The notes under the pieces: model-generated
The model's database searches: none
Told to the model about the DNA's origin: nothing
The model's input: the letters and a program-made list of their open reading frames with translations, nothing else
In this document: positions 1-7,985 of the stretch, piece after piece
Layout of the letters: each line of letters begins with the position of its first letter
Numbering within the stretch: the first letter of the stretch is position 1
DNA from: an uncultured Prevotella sp.
GTDB taxonomy: Bacteria > Bacteroidota > Bacteroidia > Bacteroidales > Bacteroidaceae
Direction: 5' to 3'
Length of the DNA stretch: 54,155 nucleotides
NCBI GenBank assembly: GCA_900557405.1
Contig: USSF01000005.1
Location: 1-54,155, forward strand
Made by a program: the position numbers and the translations under genes

Positions 1-908
1 TAGCAACTGCTAACAAAGTATACACAAGTGCTAGTTTGATGAAATTAGAAGAACTGCCAAAAACCTTAGCAATCATTGGCGGTGGATATATTGGTTTAGA
101 ATTTGCTAGTATGTATGCACGTTATGGTAGCGAGGTAACAGTATATGAAAGTAATGATCGTTTGATTGCTCGTGAGGATCGGGATATTGCTGAAGAAATT
201 CAAAGAATTTTAGAAAAACAAGGTGTTAAGTTTGTTTTTAATGCTAATATTCAAGCTCTTGCTAATGAAGGCGAAGAAGTTCTAGTTACTTATAATGACC
301 AAGTTTCACAACGCTTCGCCGGGATATTGATGGCTACTGGTCGTAAGGCAAATACAGCTGATTTAAATCTTGATGCTGCAGGTATTGAGGTTAACCAACG
401 AGGTGAAATTGTAGTCAATAAGTATCTGCAAACAACAAAGAAAAATATTTTTGCTCTTGGTGATGTAAAAGGTGGTCTTCAGTTTACTTATATTTCTTTA
501 GATGATTCAAGAATTGTTATGGATTATCTATTTGGTGATAAAAAGCGTTCTACTTTAAATCGTGGTAATATTGCTTATTCGGTATTTATTTCACCAACTT
601 TTTCAAGAATTGGTTTAAGTGAAGTAGAAGCTAAAGCTGCCGGTTATGAAGTGATTGTGACTAAGTTATTAACAGCTGCAGTACCTAAAGCTAATGTTCT
701 AAAAAAGCCAGAAGGATTGTTGAAAGCGATCATTGATAAAAAAACTGAGCGAATCTTAGGTTGTGTATTGTTATGTGAACATTCAGAAGAATTAATTAAT
801 TTAGTAACTTTAGTGATGAATAATGATTTATCTTACAAGGTCCTAAAGAACCAAATCTTTACACATCCAACAATGGCTGAAGCGTTAAATGATTTGTTTG
901 ATTTATAA
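1..908 (+). CDS. rclA: RclA/Har-like flavoprotein disulfide reductase, 3' part
   Basis: The frame is open to the left edge (in-frame codons from base 3), so the FAD-binding N-terminus and redox cysteine pair lie outside the window. What remains shows the NAD(P)-binding motif IIGGGYIGLEFASMYARYG, the second FAD motif GDVKGGLQFTYISLDD, and the dimerisation domain ending IFTHPTMAEALNDLFDL. These stretches match the RclA family (E. coli RclA; hypothiocyanous acid reductase Har of streptococci) better than glutathione reductase or lipoamide dehydrogenase. Members act in the cytoplasm with NAD(P)H and protect against reactive chlorine or thiocyanate oxidants. Codons are AT-rich (ttt, aat, gaa, att), unlike every housekeeping gene to the right, and resemble Lactobacillales. 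No terminator follows before the next promoter. It is either foreign DNA or a contig-join artefact. Family call is firm; the exact substrate is not shown by sequence. Confidence 0.85.
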   Translation, partial: ATANKVYTSASLMKLEELPKTLAIIGGGYIGLEFASMYARYGSEVTVYESNDRLIAREDRDIAEEIQRILEKQGVKFVFNANIQALANEGEEVLVTYNDQVSQRFAGILMATGRKANTADLNLDAAGIEVNQRGEIVVNKYLQTTKKNIFALGDVKGGLQFTYISLDDSRIVMDYLFGDKKRSTLNRGNIAYSVFISPTFSRIGLSEVEAKAAGYEVIVTKLLTAAVPKANVLKKPEGLLKAIIDKKTERILGCVLLCEHSEELINLVTLVMNNDLSYKVLKNQIFTHPTMAEALNDLFDL

Positions 909-925
909 AATATTAAAACCCGATA

Positions 926-957
926 TTTGGAAAATTGTCAATTAAGTTGTAATTTTG
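926..957 (+). promoter_or_regulatory. Bacteroidetes-type promoter of the GNAT gene
   Basis: TTTG at 926-929, a 20 base gap, then TAATTTTG at 950-957, matching the Bacteroidetes -33/-7 pattern. It begins 17 bases after the stop of the Lactobacillales-like gene, so native Bacteroidales sequence must start at or before 926. The predicted transcript has a leader of about 140 nt before the chosen start codon at 1106. Confidence 0.65.
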
Positions 958-1105
958 CCTGAGTTTTAAAACGAACAACAAACTTATTTATTTATCAGAC
1001 AGCATGTGGGGCGCGTTCCGGCAGACCGGCGTATCGCTGCACAGGCTGCACTGCCTTATTCCCACGGGTCAGCACGGAAGGGGATGGGGGAAGAATCATT
1101 ATGAT

Positions 1106-2263
1106 ATGTCATCAATAGAAATAAGAAAGGTAGAGACGAAAAAGGAACTGAAGCAGTTCGTCGATTTCCGTTACGACCTGTATGAAGGCTGCGAATACGA
1201 CGCGCCGAACCTCTTCAGCGACGATATGAACACGCTGAGCAAGGACAAGAACGCCGCATTTGATTTCTGCGAGGCGGAATACTATATGGCTTTCGACAAG
1301 GAGAGCGGAAAGATGGTGGGGCGCGTGGCTGCCATCATCAACCACAAGGCAAACAAGACCTGGGGCAGGGACGACGTGCGTTTCGGGTGGATTGATTTCG
1401 TGGACGACATCAATGTGTCGCGCGCACTGCTCGATGCTGTGGAGCAATACGGCAGGAGCAAGGGCATGACCCACGTGGTGGGACCGCTCGGATTCACGGA
1501 CATGGACCCCGAGGGAATGCTCACGATGGGCTTCGACCAGCTCGGCACGATGGCCACGATATACAACTACGCCTATTATCCGGAACACATGGAGAAGCTG
1601 GGCGGATACGAGAAGGACAACGACTACGTGGAGTACAAGCTCTTCGTGCCGAAGGAGGTGCCCGAGAAATACGCCAAAGTGGCGAGCCTCATAGAGAAGC
1701 GATACAACCTGCACGTCAAGAAGGTGACGAAGAAGGATATCTTCGAGGGCGGATACGGGCGCAAGATATTCGAGATTATCAATGGGACATTCTCGCATCT
1801 GTATGGCTATTCGGAACTCTCGGACAAGCAGATAGAGCAGTATATCGGCATGTATTTCCCGCTTGCCGACCTGAATCTCATCACACTGATAGAGGACTGG
1901 AACGACAACAAGAAGCTCGTGGGCGTGGGAATCACCATCCCTTCGCTCACCCGCGCACTGCAGAAATGCCGCCGAGGAAGGCTTACGCCATTCGGATGGT
2001 GGCATGTGTTGAGGGCCTTGAAGTTCCATCACACCAAGATTGTAGACCTCCTGCTCATCGGCATCCTGCCCGAATACAGGTCGAAGGGAGCTAACTCGCT
2101 GCTCTTTGCCGACCTCATTCCGCGCTACGTGGAATACGGATTCGAATGGGGGGAGACGCATGTGGAGATGGAGACGAACGACAAGGTGCAGAGCCAGTGG
2201 CAGTATCTCGACTGCGAGAACCACAAGCGCCGCCGCTGCTATATCAAGGAGATAAAACAATAA
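1106..2263 (+). CDS. GNAT-family N-acetyltransferase, Bacteroidetes type
   Basis: A protein of 385 residues. The C-terminal part carries an acetyl-CoA binding motif A-like segment, LIGILPEYRSKGANSLLF, typical of the GNAT fold. The N-terminal half (IEIRKVETKKELKQFVDFR) resembles the opening strand and helix of another GNAT-like module. Proteins of this length are conserved in Bacteroidetes without an assigned substrate. The start at 1106 (MSSIEIRK) is preferred over an in-frame ATG at 1004, because the 34 extra residues are Trp/Gly/His-rich, low in similarity to a folded start, and lie in GC-rich leader DNA. parE follows after 9 bases, so the two are probably co-transcribed. The acceptor substrate is unknown. 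Confidence 0.8.
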   Translation: MSSIEIRKVETKKELKQFVDFRYDLYEGCEYDAPNLFSDDMNTLSKDKNAAFDFCEAEYYMAFDKESGKMVGRVAAIINHKANKTWGRDDVRFGWIDFVDDINVSRALLDAVEQYGRSKGMTHVVGPLGFTDMDPEGMLTMGFDQLGTMATIYNYAYYPEHMEKLGGYEKDNDYVEYKLFVPKEVPEKYAKVASLIEKRYNLHVKKVTKKDIFEGGYGRKIFEIINGTFSHLYGYSELSDKQIEQYIGMYFPLADLNLITLIEDWNDNKKLVGVGITIPSLTRALQKCRRGRLTPFGWWHVLRALKFHHTKIVDLLLIGILPEYRSKGANSLLFADLIPRYVEYGFEWGETHVEMETNDKVQSQWQYLDCENHKRRRCYIKEIKQ

Positions 2264-2272
2264 AAGACAATC

Positions 2273-4219
2273 ATGAGCGACATCAATATAGAAAACCCGC
2301 AGGAAGAACCTGAAGTGCAATACACCGAAGAAAGCATACGCCATCTCTCGGACATGGAGCATATACGTACCAGACCAGGTATGTATATCGGCCGCCTGGG
2401 CGACGGAACGATGCCCGAAGACGGTATCTACGTATTGCTCAAGGAGGTGGTGGACAACTCCATCGACGAATTCCGCATGAACCAGGGAAAGCGCATAGAG
2501 GTAGACGTGGACGAGCATCTGAAGGTGAGCGTGCGCGACTACGGGCGAGGCATCCCGCAGGGAAAACTCGTGGAGGCGGTGAGCATGCTCAACACGGGAG
2601 GAAAATATGACTCCAAGGCGTTCAAGAAGAGTGTGGGACTGAACGGAGTGGGCGTCAAGGCGGTGAACGCATTGAGCGCATTCTTCGAGGTGAAGTCATA
2701 CCGCGACGGAAAGGTGAGGTCGCTGACCTTTGAGCGCGGAGAACTAAAGACGGACACCACGGAGGACTCGCAGGACGAGAACGGAACATTCATCTATTTC
2801 GTGCCCGACGCAAAGCTCTTCAAGAACTATTCCTTCCACGACGACATCGTGGAGGAGATGCTCCGCAACTACACCTATCTTAATACGGGGCTCACGATAA
2901 TGTATAACGGCAGGAGAATCCTGAGCCGAAACGGACTCGCCGACCTGCTGAAGGATACCATGACCACCGATGCCCTCTATCCGATAATACATCTGAAAGG
3001 CGAGGACATCGAGATTGCATTCACGCATACAAACCAGTATGGAGAGGAATACCACTCATTCGTTAACGGACAGCACACCACGCAGGGTGGTACACACCAG
3101 AGTGCTTTCAAGGAGCATCTCGCCAAGACGATAAAGGAATTCTACGGCAAGAACTTTGAATATACCGATATCAGGAACGGACTCGTCGGGGCAATAGCCA
3201 TCAACGTGGAGGAACCGATGTTCGAGAGCCAGACGAAAATCAAGCTCGGCTCCCTGACGATGAGTCCCGAAGGAGTGAGCGTGAACAAATACGTGGGCGA
3301 CTTCGTAAAGACCGAGGTGGACAACTATCTCCACCGCGAAAGCGACGTGGCAGAGGTGATGCTCCAGAAGATTCAGACGAGCGAGAGGGAAAGAAAGGCT
3401 ATGTCGGGAGTGGCGAAGATTGCCCGCGAAAGGGCGAAGAAGGCAAACCTGCACAACAGGAAGCTGCGCGACTGCCGCATACACTACAGCGACGTGAAGA
3501 ACGACCGCAAGGAGGAGAGTGCGATATTCATCACCGAGGGAGACTCGGCGAGCGGAAGCATCACGAAGAGCCGCGACGTGAACACCCAGGCTGTGTTCTC
3601 GCTCAGGGGAAAACCGCTCAACTCGTTCGGACTGACCAAGAAGGTGGTTTATGAGAACGAGGAGTTCAATCTGCTCCAGGCTGCCCTCGACATCGAGGAG
3701 GGACTCGACACATTGCGCTACAACAAGGTGATCGTGGCTACCGATGCCGATGTGGACGGTATGCATATCCGTCTGCTCATCATCACGTTCTTCCTGCAGT
3801 TCTTCCCCGACCTTATTAAGAAGGGACACGTGTTCGTGTTGCAGACGCCGCTCTTCCGTGTGAGGAACAAGAAGACAAAGGTGAAATCCAAGGAGGCGAA
3901 GGTACAGGCAAAGGGCAAGGGCGACTTCATCACCCGCTACTGCTACACCGAGGAGGAGCGCCTGAGCGCTATACAGGAACTCGGACCCGACCCCGAAATC
4001 ACCCGATTCAAAGGTCTGGGAGAAATCAGTCCGGATGAATTCAAGAACTTCATCGGTCCCGAGATGCGTCTCGAACAGGTGACGCTCCACAAGACGGACC
4101 AGGTGCAAAAGCTCCTGGAGTACTACATGGGAAAGAACACTCCGGAGCGCCAGAACTTCATCATCAACAACCTGGTGATAGAGGAGGACAGACCAGAGGA
4201 GGAGGAAGAGAAATTCTGA
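2273..4219 (+). CDS. parE: DNA topoisomerase IV subunit B
   Basis: 648 residues, the ATPase subunit of the type IIA topoisomerase that decatenates daughter chromosomes. The GHKL ATPase has the N-box EVVDNSIDE (Glu58, Asn62), DYGRGIP at 89-95 and the glycine loop GLNGVGVKA at 122-130. The TOPRIM domain shows EGDSASG from Glu422 and DADVDG from Asp491. The C-terminus ends in the usual GLGE and [12 protein letters not shown] segments followed by an acidic tail. The length fits ParE of Bacteroidetes rather than the longer proteobacterial GyrB. No parC-like subunit A gene is in the window. It lies 9 bases behind the acetyltransferase gene. Confidence 0.93.
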   Translation: MSDINIENPQEEPEVQYTEESIRHLSDMEHIRTRPGMYIGRLGDGTMPEDGIYVLLKEVVDNSIDEFRMNQGKRIEVDVDEHLKVSVRDYGRGIPQGKLVEAVSMLNTGGKYDSKAFKKSVGLNGVGVKAVNALSAFFEVKSYRDGKVRSLTFERGELKTDTTEDSQDENGTFIYFVPDAKLFKNYSFHDDIVEEMLRNYTYLNTGLTIMYNGRRILSRNGLADLLKDTMTTDALYPIIHLKGEDIEIAFTHTNQYGEEYHSFVNGQHTTQGGTHQSAFKEHLAKTIKEFYGKNFEYTDIRNGLVGAIAINVEEPMFESQTKIKLGSLTMSPEGVSVNKYVGDFVKTEVDNYLHRESDVAEVMLQKIQTSERERKAMSGVAKIARERAKKANLHNRKLRDCRIHYSDVKNDRKEESAIFITEGDSASGSITKSRDVNTQAVFSLRGKPLNSFGLTKKVVYENEEFNLLQAALDIEEGLDTLRYNKVIVATDADVDGMHIRLLIITFFLQFFPDLIKKGHVFVLQTPLFRVRNKKTKVKSKEAKVQAKGKGDFITRYCYTEEERLSAIQELGPDPEITRFKGLGEISPDEFKNFIGPEMRLEQVTLHKTDQVQKLLEYYMGKNTPERQNFIINNLVIEEDRPEEEEEKF

Positions 4220-4323
4220 GGATTGATGATTGTTATTGCCTGGTCATCGCCGGTCGGTTGTTGCCGATTGGTCATAGTTGATTGACGGGTAATAATCTAT
4301 TTAACCTTTTATATAATAAGATA

Positions 4324-5913
4324 ATGAAACATATAGGAAAGATATTGCTGGGGACGTTGATGCTGCTGATGTGCATCGCTGAGGCTCCGGCACAGATGAT
4401 GAGAGTGAAGGGAGGCGAGGGCAGTCCGATGAGGAAGCTGCAGCTTGCAGAGCTTCTCGTTACCAATTTCTACGTTGACTCCGTGGATGAAGGCAAGCTC
4501 GTGGAGGATGCCATCCGCGGAATGCTCGACAAGCTCGACCCGCATTCCTCATATACCAACGCCAAGGAGACGAAGGAGATGAACGAGTCGCTGCAGGGTA
4601 ATTTCGACGGTATCGGAGTGCAGTTCAATATGGTTGAAGACACGCTCGTCGTGATTCAGACCATCGCCAAGGGACCGTCGGAGAAGGCAGGCATCGTGGC
4701 TGGCGATCGCATCGTGGCGGTGAACGACTCGGCTATTGCCGGAGTGAAGATGCCGCGCGACAAGATAATGATGCGCCTGCGCGGACCGAAGGGCACTACG
4801 GTGAAGCTCTCCGTTGTGCGCCGCGAGGTGAAGGATACGTTGGTGTTCAACGTGAAGCGCGACAAGATTCCGGTGAAAAGCCTCGATGCCTCGTATATGA
4901 TACGTCCGGGCGTGGGATATATACGTATCGGTAGTTTCGGTGCCACGACATACGATGAGTTCATGGCGGCAGTGGACAAGCTGAAGAAGCAGGGAATGAA
5001 GGACCTTCTGCTCGACCTTCAGGAGAATGGCGGAGGCTATCTGCAGGCGGCAGTGAAGATTGCCAATGAGTTCCTGCCGAAGAACGACCTCATCGTTTAT
5101 GCCAGCGGACTGCGCTCGCCGCGCATGGATTACAAGGCGAACGGGTCGGGCAAGCTGCTCGACGGAAAGGTGGTGGTGCTTGTAAATGAGTTCACGGCAT
5201 CGGCTGCCGAGATTGTCTCTGGAGCGTTGCAGGACAACGACCGTGGCGAGGTGGTGGGCAGACGCACGTTCGGCAAGGGACTTGTGCAGCGTCCGTTCGA
5301 CATGCCCGACGGTTCGATGATACGTCTCACCATAGCACATTATTACACTCCATCCGGCCGCTGCATTCAGAAGCCGTACAAGAAGGGGGATGCGAAGGAC
5401 TACTACAAGGATTTCGAGAACCGGCTGAAGCATGGCGAACTGATGAATCCCGACAGCATCCACTTTGCAGACTCATTGAAGTTCCACACCCTGCGCAAGC
5501 ACCGCGTGGTATATGGCGGCGGAGGTATCATGCCCGACTATTTCGTTCCGCTCGACACGATGACCTACACGAAATACCACCGTCAGCTCGTGGCGAAGGG
5601 CTTCGTCAATGAGGCAGTGCTCCGCTACATCGACAACAACCGCAAGCAACTGAAGAAGAAATACCATTCGTTTGAGGAGTTCCGCACCGGCTTCGAGGTT
5701 CCGGAGAGCTTGTTTGCTGACATCCGCAAGGCTGCCGAGAAGAAGGACGTGAAGCCGAAGGACGAGGATGAGCGCAAACAGACCATCCCGTATCTCTCCA
5801 CCCAACTGAAGGCTCTCGTGGCGCGCGACATCTGGGATATGGACGAGTACTTCCAGATTATCAACGAAACGAGCGATATAGTGAAGAAGGGACTTGAGAG
5901 AATTAAGAATTAA
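4324..5913 (+). CDS. Secreted S41 C-terminal processing peptidase
   Basis: 529 residues. Starting at 4324 gives a clean signal peptide (MKHIGKILLGTLMLLMCIAEAPAQ); an in-frame ATG at 4282 would bury it. A PDZ domain follows (about 75-165, with GPSEKAGIVAGDRIVAVNDS), then the S41 protease core with the Ser/Lys dyad: Ser293 in EFTASAAE and Lys318 in RRTFGKGLVQ. This is the tail-specific protease (CtpA/Prc-like) family, which trims or degrades periplasmic proteins. A Bacteroidetes-specific C-terminal helical region of about 150 residues is present. It lies about 100 bases after parE with no clear terminator between. Many relatives have coaD between these two genes; it is absent here. Repeat island A begins at its stop codon. 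Confidence 0.9.
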   Translation: MKHIGKILLGTLMLLMCIAEAPAQMMRVKGGEGSPMRKLQLAELLVTNFYVDSVDEGKLVEDAIRGMLDKLDPHSSYTNAKETKEMNESLQGNFDGIGVQFNMVEDTLVVIQTIAKGPSEKAGIVAGDRIVAVNDSAIAGVKMPRDKIMMRLRGPKGTTVKLSVVRREVKDTLVFNVKRDKIPVKSLDASYMIRPGVGYIRIGSFGATTYDEFMAAVDKLKKQGMKDLLLDLQENGGGYLQAAVKIANEFLPKNDLIVYASGLRSPRMDYKANGSGKLLDGKVVVLVNEFTASAAEIVSGALQDNDRGEVVGRRTFGKGLVQRPFDMPDGSMIRLTIAHYYTPSGRCIQKPYKKGDAKDYYKDFENRLKHGELMNPDSIHFADSLKFHTLRKHRVVYGGGGIMPDYFVPLDTMTYTKYHRQLVAKGFVNEAVLRYIDNNRKQLKKKYHSFEEFRTGFEVPESLFADIRKAAEKKDVKPKDEDERKQTIPYLSTQLKALVARDIWDMDEYFQIINETSDIVKKGLERIKN

Positions 5914-5991
5914 GAATTAAGAATGAAGAATTGAGAATGAAGAATTAAGAAACAACGTTCGGCGGCCAGAGGGAAAGCCAATGAAGAATTG

Positions 5992-6099
5992 TTCTCGCTG
6001 CGCTGCGATTTAGAGTTATCGAATTAAGAGTTCTTCTCGCTTTGCAGCGGTTTTGAATTATCGAATTAAGAGTTATTCTCGCTTTGTAGCGGTTTATAA
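5992..6099 (+). repeat. 42 bp tandem repeat, about 2.6 copies
   Basis: TTCTCGC starts at 5992, 6034 and 6076, giving an exact 42 bp period. Each full unit continues through a GC-rich core (such as GCTTTGCAGCGG), then GAATTATCG and GAATTAAGAG. The first unit's core CTCGCTGCGCTGCGATT reappears inverted at 7701-7724, on the other side of the lipoprotein gene. Confidence 0.7.
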
Positions 6100-6230
6100 T
6101 AAAAAAATTTTTTTCTTTTTTTACCCTCACACCCTCACTTTTTGCTGTAACAGACTGACAGCCAGTAATAAAGAGTGTGAGGGTAAGTGTGAGGGTAAAT
6201 TTTTACCCTCACACTTACCCCTGGCGGGAT
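6099..6230 (+). repeat. CCCTCAC inverted-repeat element, copy 1
   Basis: Starts with a run of A then a run of T (AAAAAAATTTTTTT), followed by TTACCCTCACACCCTCAC, a spacer of about 40 bases, the complement GTGAGGGTAA, and a further half repeat TTTTACCCTCACACTTACCC. It can fold into a nested hairpin. The two other copies are at 25164-25305 and 53283-53422. The inner spacer of this copy has diverged from the other two, which share a CTGAAAC/GTTTCAG stem. Confidence 0.75.
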
Positions 6231-6310
6231 AATATTGTTCTCAAGACCATATCTGTCGTGATTTGACGAGTGTACAATGAAGACTCGTAACCATGACTGT
6301 AAAGACCTTC

Positions 6311-6403
6311 GTAAACTGACAAGTTTCTTAGTGGTAATAAATTTTAGTGTAAAGGAATATAGTAATTAATCGAGAAACTGTCAAGTGAATCCAGTAAACG
6401 TCA
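6311..6403 (+). repeat. 93 bp shared element, copy 1
   Basis: Begins GTAAACTGACAAGTT and ends AGTAAACGTCA. It matches 25368-25460 at about 86 of 93 positions with no gaps. The ends form an imperfect hairpin (TGACAAGTTTCT against AGAAACTGTCA, one bulge) around an AT-rich loop that is identical in both copies over a core containing TTAGTGTAAAGGAATATAG. It could be a small transcribed structure or the remnant of a small mobile element. Confidence 0.7.
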
Positions 6404-6420
6404 CTGTAAACAAAATGAAA

Positions 6421-6508
6421 AAACGGTACCAGAAAAGTATAGCGCCCTGGTACCGAAAGTGCAGCATAGGTATACTCTTGGTATCACATAGCTTCACCCC
6501 TGGTAAAC
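6421..6508 (+). repeat. 22 bp array A, four units
   Basis: Four consecutive units of exactly 22 bp start at 6421, 6443, 6465 and 6487. Landmarks keep their phase: GGTACC, GGTACC, GGTATAC and a diverged TTCACC lie in the first half of successive units, while AGTATAG, AGTGCAG, GGTATCA and GGTAAAC close them. The series and its right flank (GGTAAACC, then GCTT, then ACATTCCT) align unit by unit with array B2 at 25819-25928, apart from one unit missing here. Confidence 0.75.
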
Positions 6509-6610
6509 CGCTGCTTTGCTCGCGCTATTCCGTTAGCCACATTCCTAAGAAAGATAGCAGCTTCGCGACACTCTTTTGCATGAGGGGGCATTGTTTACAA
6601 AAAAATATTG

Positions 6611-6618
6611 TACTTTTG
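6611..6618 (+). promoter_or_regulatory. Putative -7 box upstream of the lipoprotein gene
   Basis: TACTTTTG at 6611-6618 fits the Bacteroidetes -7 consensus TAnnTTTG and lies about 58 bases before the start codon. The upstream -33 candidate (TTG at 6591-6593, gap 17) is weaker than usual. Confidence 0.45.
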
Positions 6619-6675
6619 CAGTGAAATTATGTTCTCGGACCAACGTCCTTACATTGAATCAAAAAATCAAACAAA

Positions 6676-7572
6676 ATGAAATTATCAGAAAAGAAACATT
6701 TATTGTGCGTACTGGCTGTAGCAATTACCTTTGTTTTATCTTCATGTAATTCCGAAAATGAAACGCCGGTAAATTACAAAAGTTTGCCAGAGGTAATAGC
6801 CAACGATTTCAGTAATCGCTACGGAACTAACAATATAGAGCATGTTTATACAGGCACTGATTTCTACCGACATGCGGGGCAACAGGAAACTTACGTCTAT
6901 TGCAAGGACAAGGCAGGGAATGAATTGCTTGTGGTGTATGTAGATAATGTATGGAACCGTAGTATGCTTACTTTGTCAGATATCAATAAATTACCTGACA
7001 ATGTACGACAGAGATTATCCAGAGAACTTCCTGATACTGACAACTGTGAGTTTTGGAGAATCAATGAAATAACACAAGCTTGCATAAGTGGTAAATACTA
7101 TGAATTGTGTTATCTTGTTCAAGATTCGTCAATGGATAAGAGCTGGGTACACACACTTGTTATCGACAGCGAGGGCACGTTGCTCAAATCTTGCGATTAT
7201 GAACTCAACAATAACGCTTACGTTAGACCGTTCACTGCCGATATAGACTGGATTACTGAGCATTATAAAGGTGCCAGAGTGCTTGCATATATAAACGACC
7301 TGGGCTTTGACAGCTATCTCATCATGCATGATGGGGTGATCAAGTCGGTATCGTTCGATTCAAACCATCCTGATGCAAAATGGGAAGAGACGAGATATGC
7401 CTTGCCGGAAGGCACTACTGTATCGAGCCATGTGCTTGACACATTACATACGAAATATCCATATTTCACTTATACAGAGGTTCTTGTCATAGAGAATCCC
7501 GGTGGGAAATTCTATCTTTTTATCGATGGAACAAGAGCCGACCGATTAGGACATTATATTGAGGCAAACTAA
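6676..7572 (+). CDS. PepSY-like (BLIP-like) domain lipoprotein
   Basis: 298 residues. A lipoprotein signal peptide ends in the lipobox LSSC with Cys24 as the expected lipid anchor. The mature protein has repeated motifs typical of Bacteroidetes putative beta-lactamase-inhibitor-like PepSY proteins: LPEVIANDFSNRYG near 36-49 and later VSSHVLDTLHTKYPYF, each followed by a strand such as VYTGTDFYR or TEVLVIENPGGKFYLFIDG. Role unknown; the fold is thought to bind or sense in the periplasm. Codon use is more AT-rich than that of neighbouring housekeeping genes. It is a single-gene unit between island A and a terminator at 7636, and inverted 24 bp repeats lie on either side (5994-6017 and 7701-7724), which may hint at horizontal acquisition. 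Confidence 0.75.
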   Translation: MKLSEKKHLLCVLAVAITFVLSSCNSENETPVNYKSLPEVIANDFSNRYGTNNIEHVYTGTDFYRHAGQQETYVYCKDKAGNELLVVYVDNVWNRSMLTLSDINKLPDNVRQRLSRELPDTDNCEFWRINEITQACISGKYYELCYLVQDSSMDKSWVHTLVIDSEGTLLKSCDYELNNNAYVRPFTADIDWITEHYKGARVLAYINDLGFDSYLIMHDGVIKSVSFDSNHPDAKWEETRYALPEGTTVSSHVLDTLHTKYPYFTYTEVLVIENPGGKFYLFIDGTRADRLGHYIEAN

Positions 7573-7635
7573 AGGATGGAATACCTCAGCAAACTAAAAA
7601 CAAGGAAATAATTCTTATACATAAATTTAAAGAGA

Positions 7636-7675
7636 CGGATAGTCAGGAGTAATGAACCTGAATATCCGCCTTTTT
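7636..7675 (+). terminator. Rho-independent terminator of the lipoprotein gene
   Basis: Arms CGGATAGTCAGG (7636-7647) and CCTGAATATCCG (7657-7668) pair with one mismatch, followed by CC and five T. Confidence 0.7.
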
Positions 7676-7766
7676 GCTTATAGCGAGACTAACTAACATA
7701 AACTCTAAATCGTAGCGCAGCGAGCCCAATTCTTAATTCTTCATTTTTCATTCTTCATTCTTCATT

Positions 7767-7808
7767 AAAAAAAGGCTGTATCAGCAAGGCAAAGCCTGTG
7801 ATACAGCC
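7767..7808 (-). terminator. Terminator of the outer-membrane protein gene
   Basis: On the minus strand the stem GGCTGTATCA/TGATACAGCC (7799-7808 with 7774-7783) is followed by a T run (the A run at 7767-7773). Position and orientation fit the end of the gene at 7981. Confidence 0.75.
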
Positions 7809-7919
7809 GTTATATTTTCAGCTTTTATGCGATATTCTGTTGCAGTTCCATGGTTTGGATAACAACAGTTGTTCCATGGATGCACGGAATGTCGTGCGCT
7901 TTTTTTGATTACTTATTGC

Positions 7920-7985
7920 TTTTTCCGAATCAGCAATTAATTCTTTCCGAATCAGTAATCAGTCTTTTCCGAATCAACGATTAGA
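7920..7985 (-). repeat. Three direct repeats at the 3' end of the outer-membrane protein gene
   Basis: CCGAATCA recurs at 7925, 7947 and 7969 within longer TTTCCGAATCAGTAAT-like units at 22 base spacing. The last copy runs to the stop codon. Read on the minus strand they form TGATTCGGAAA repeats in the 3' untranslated region. Confidence 0.6.

Larger units (their letters stand above)
5897..6675. repeat. Repeat island A (gene-free region upstream of the PepSY-like lipoprotein)
   Basis: About 760 bases without a convincing gene. In order: heptamer-like GAATTAA/GAATGAA tandem repeats (5897-5951), which overlap the end of the protease gene; a ~40 bp module shared with islands B and C (5944-5982, minus orientation); a tandem repeat of exactly 42 bp period (TTCTCGC at 5992, 6034 and 6076); the CCCTCAC inverted-repeat element (6099-6230); a 93 bp element shared with island B (6311-6403); four 22 bp units (6421-6508); then about 100 bases leading to the next promoter. 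The order CCCTCAC element, 93 bp element, 22 bp array is the same in island B. Confidence 0.75.
7573..7980. other. Gene-free region between lipoprotein and outer-membrane protein genes
   Basis: About 410 bases between convergent genes with no credible ORF. It holds the lipoprotein terminator (7636-7675), an inverted copy of an island A core (7701-7724), TTCATTC-type simple repeats (7732-7767), the terminator of the minus-strand gene (7767-7808), a short hairpin GCACG/CGTGC followed by a T run (7882-7907), and three direct repeats of TTTCCGAATCA at 22-24 bp spacing running up to the stop codon of the minus-strand gene. Confidence 0.65.

Noticed and set aside
1004..1105. Longer start for the GNAT protein
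   Set aside because: The 34 extra residues have no resemblance to family N-termini and lie in untranslated leader-like DNA; the Met at 1106 fits better.
1112..2518. Long minus-strand ORF opposite the acetyltransferase and parE genes (also 43013-44653, 3056-4108, 11497-12903)
   Set aside because: These are His/Leu/Val-rich antisense frames produced by GC-rich host codons; they show no domain pattern and are fully covered by convincing genes.
4220..4323. coaD between parE and the S41 gene
   Set aside because: The 104 base gap is too short; the order expected from other Bacteroidales is not kept, and the gene simply is not here.
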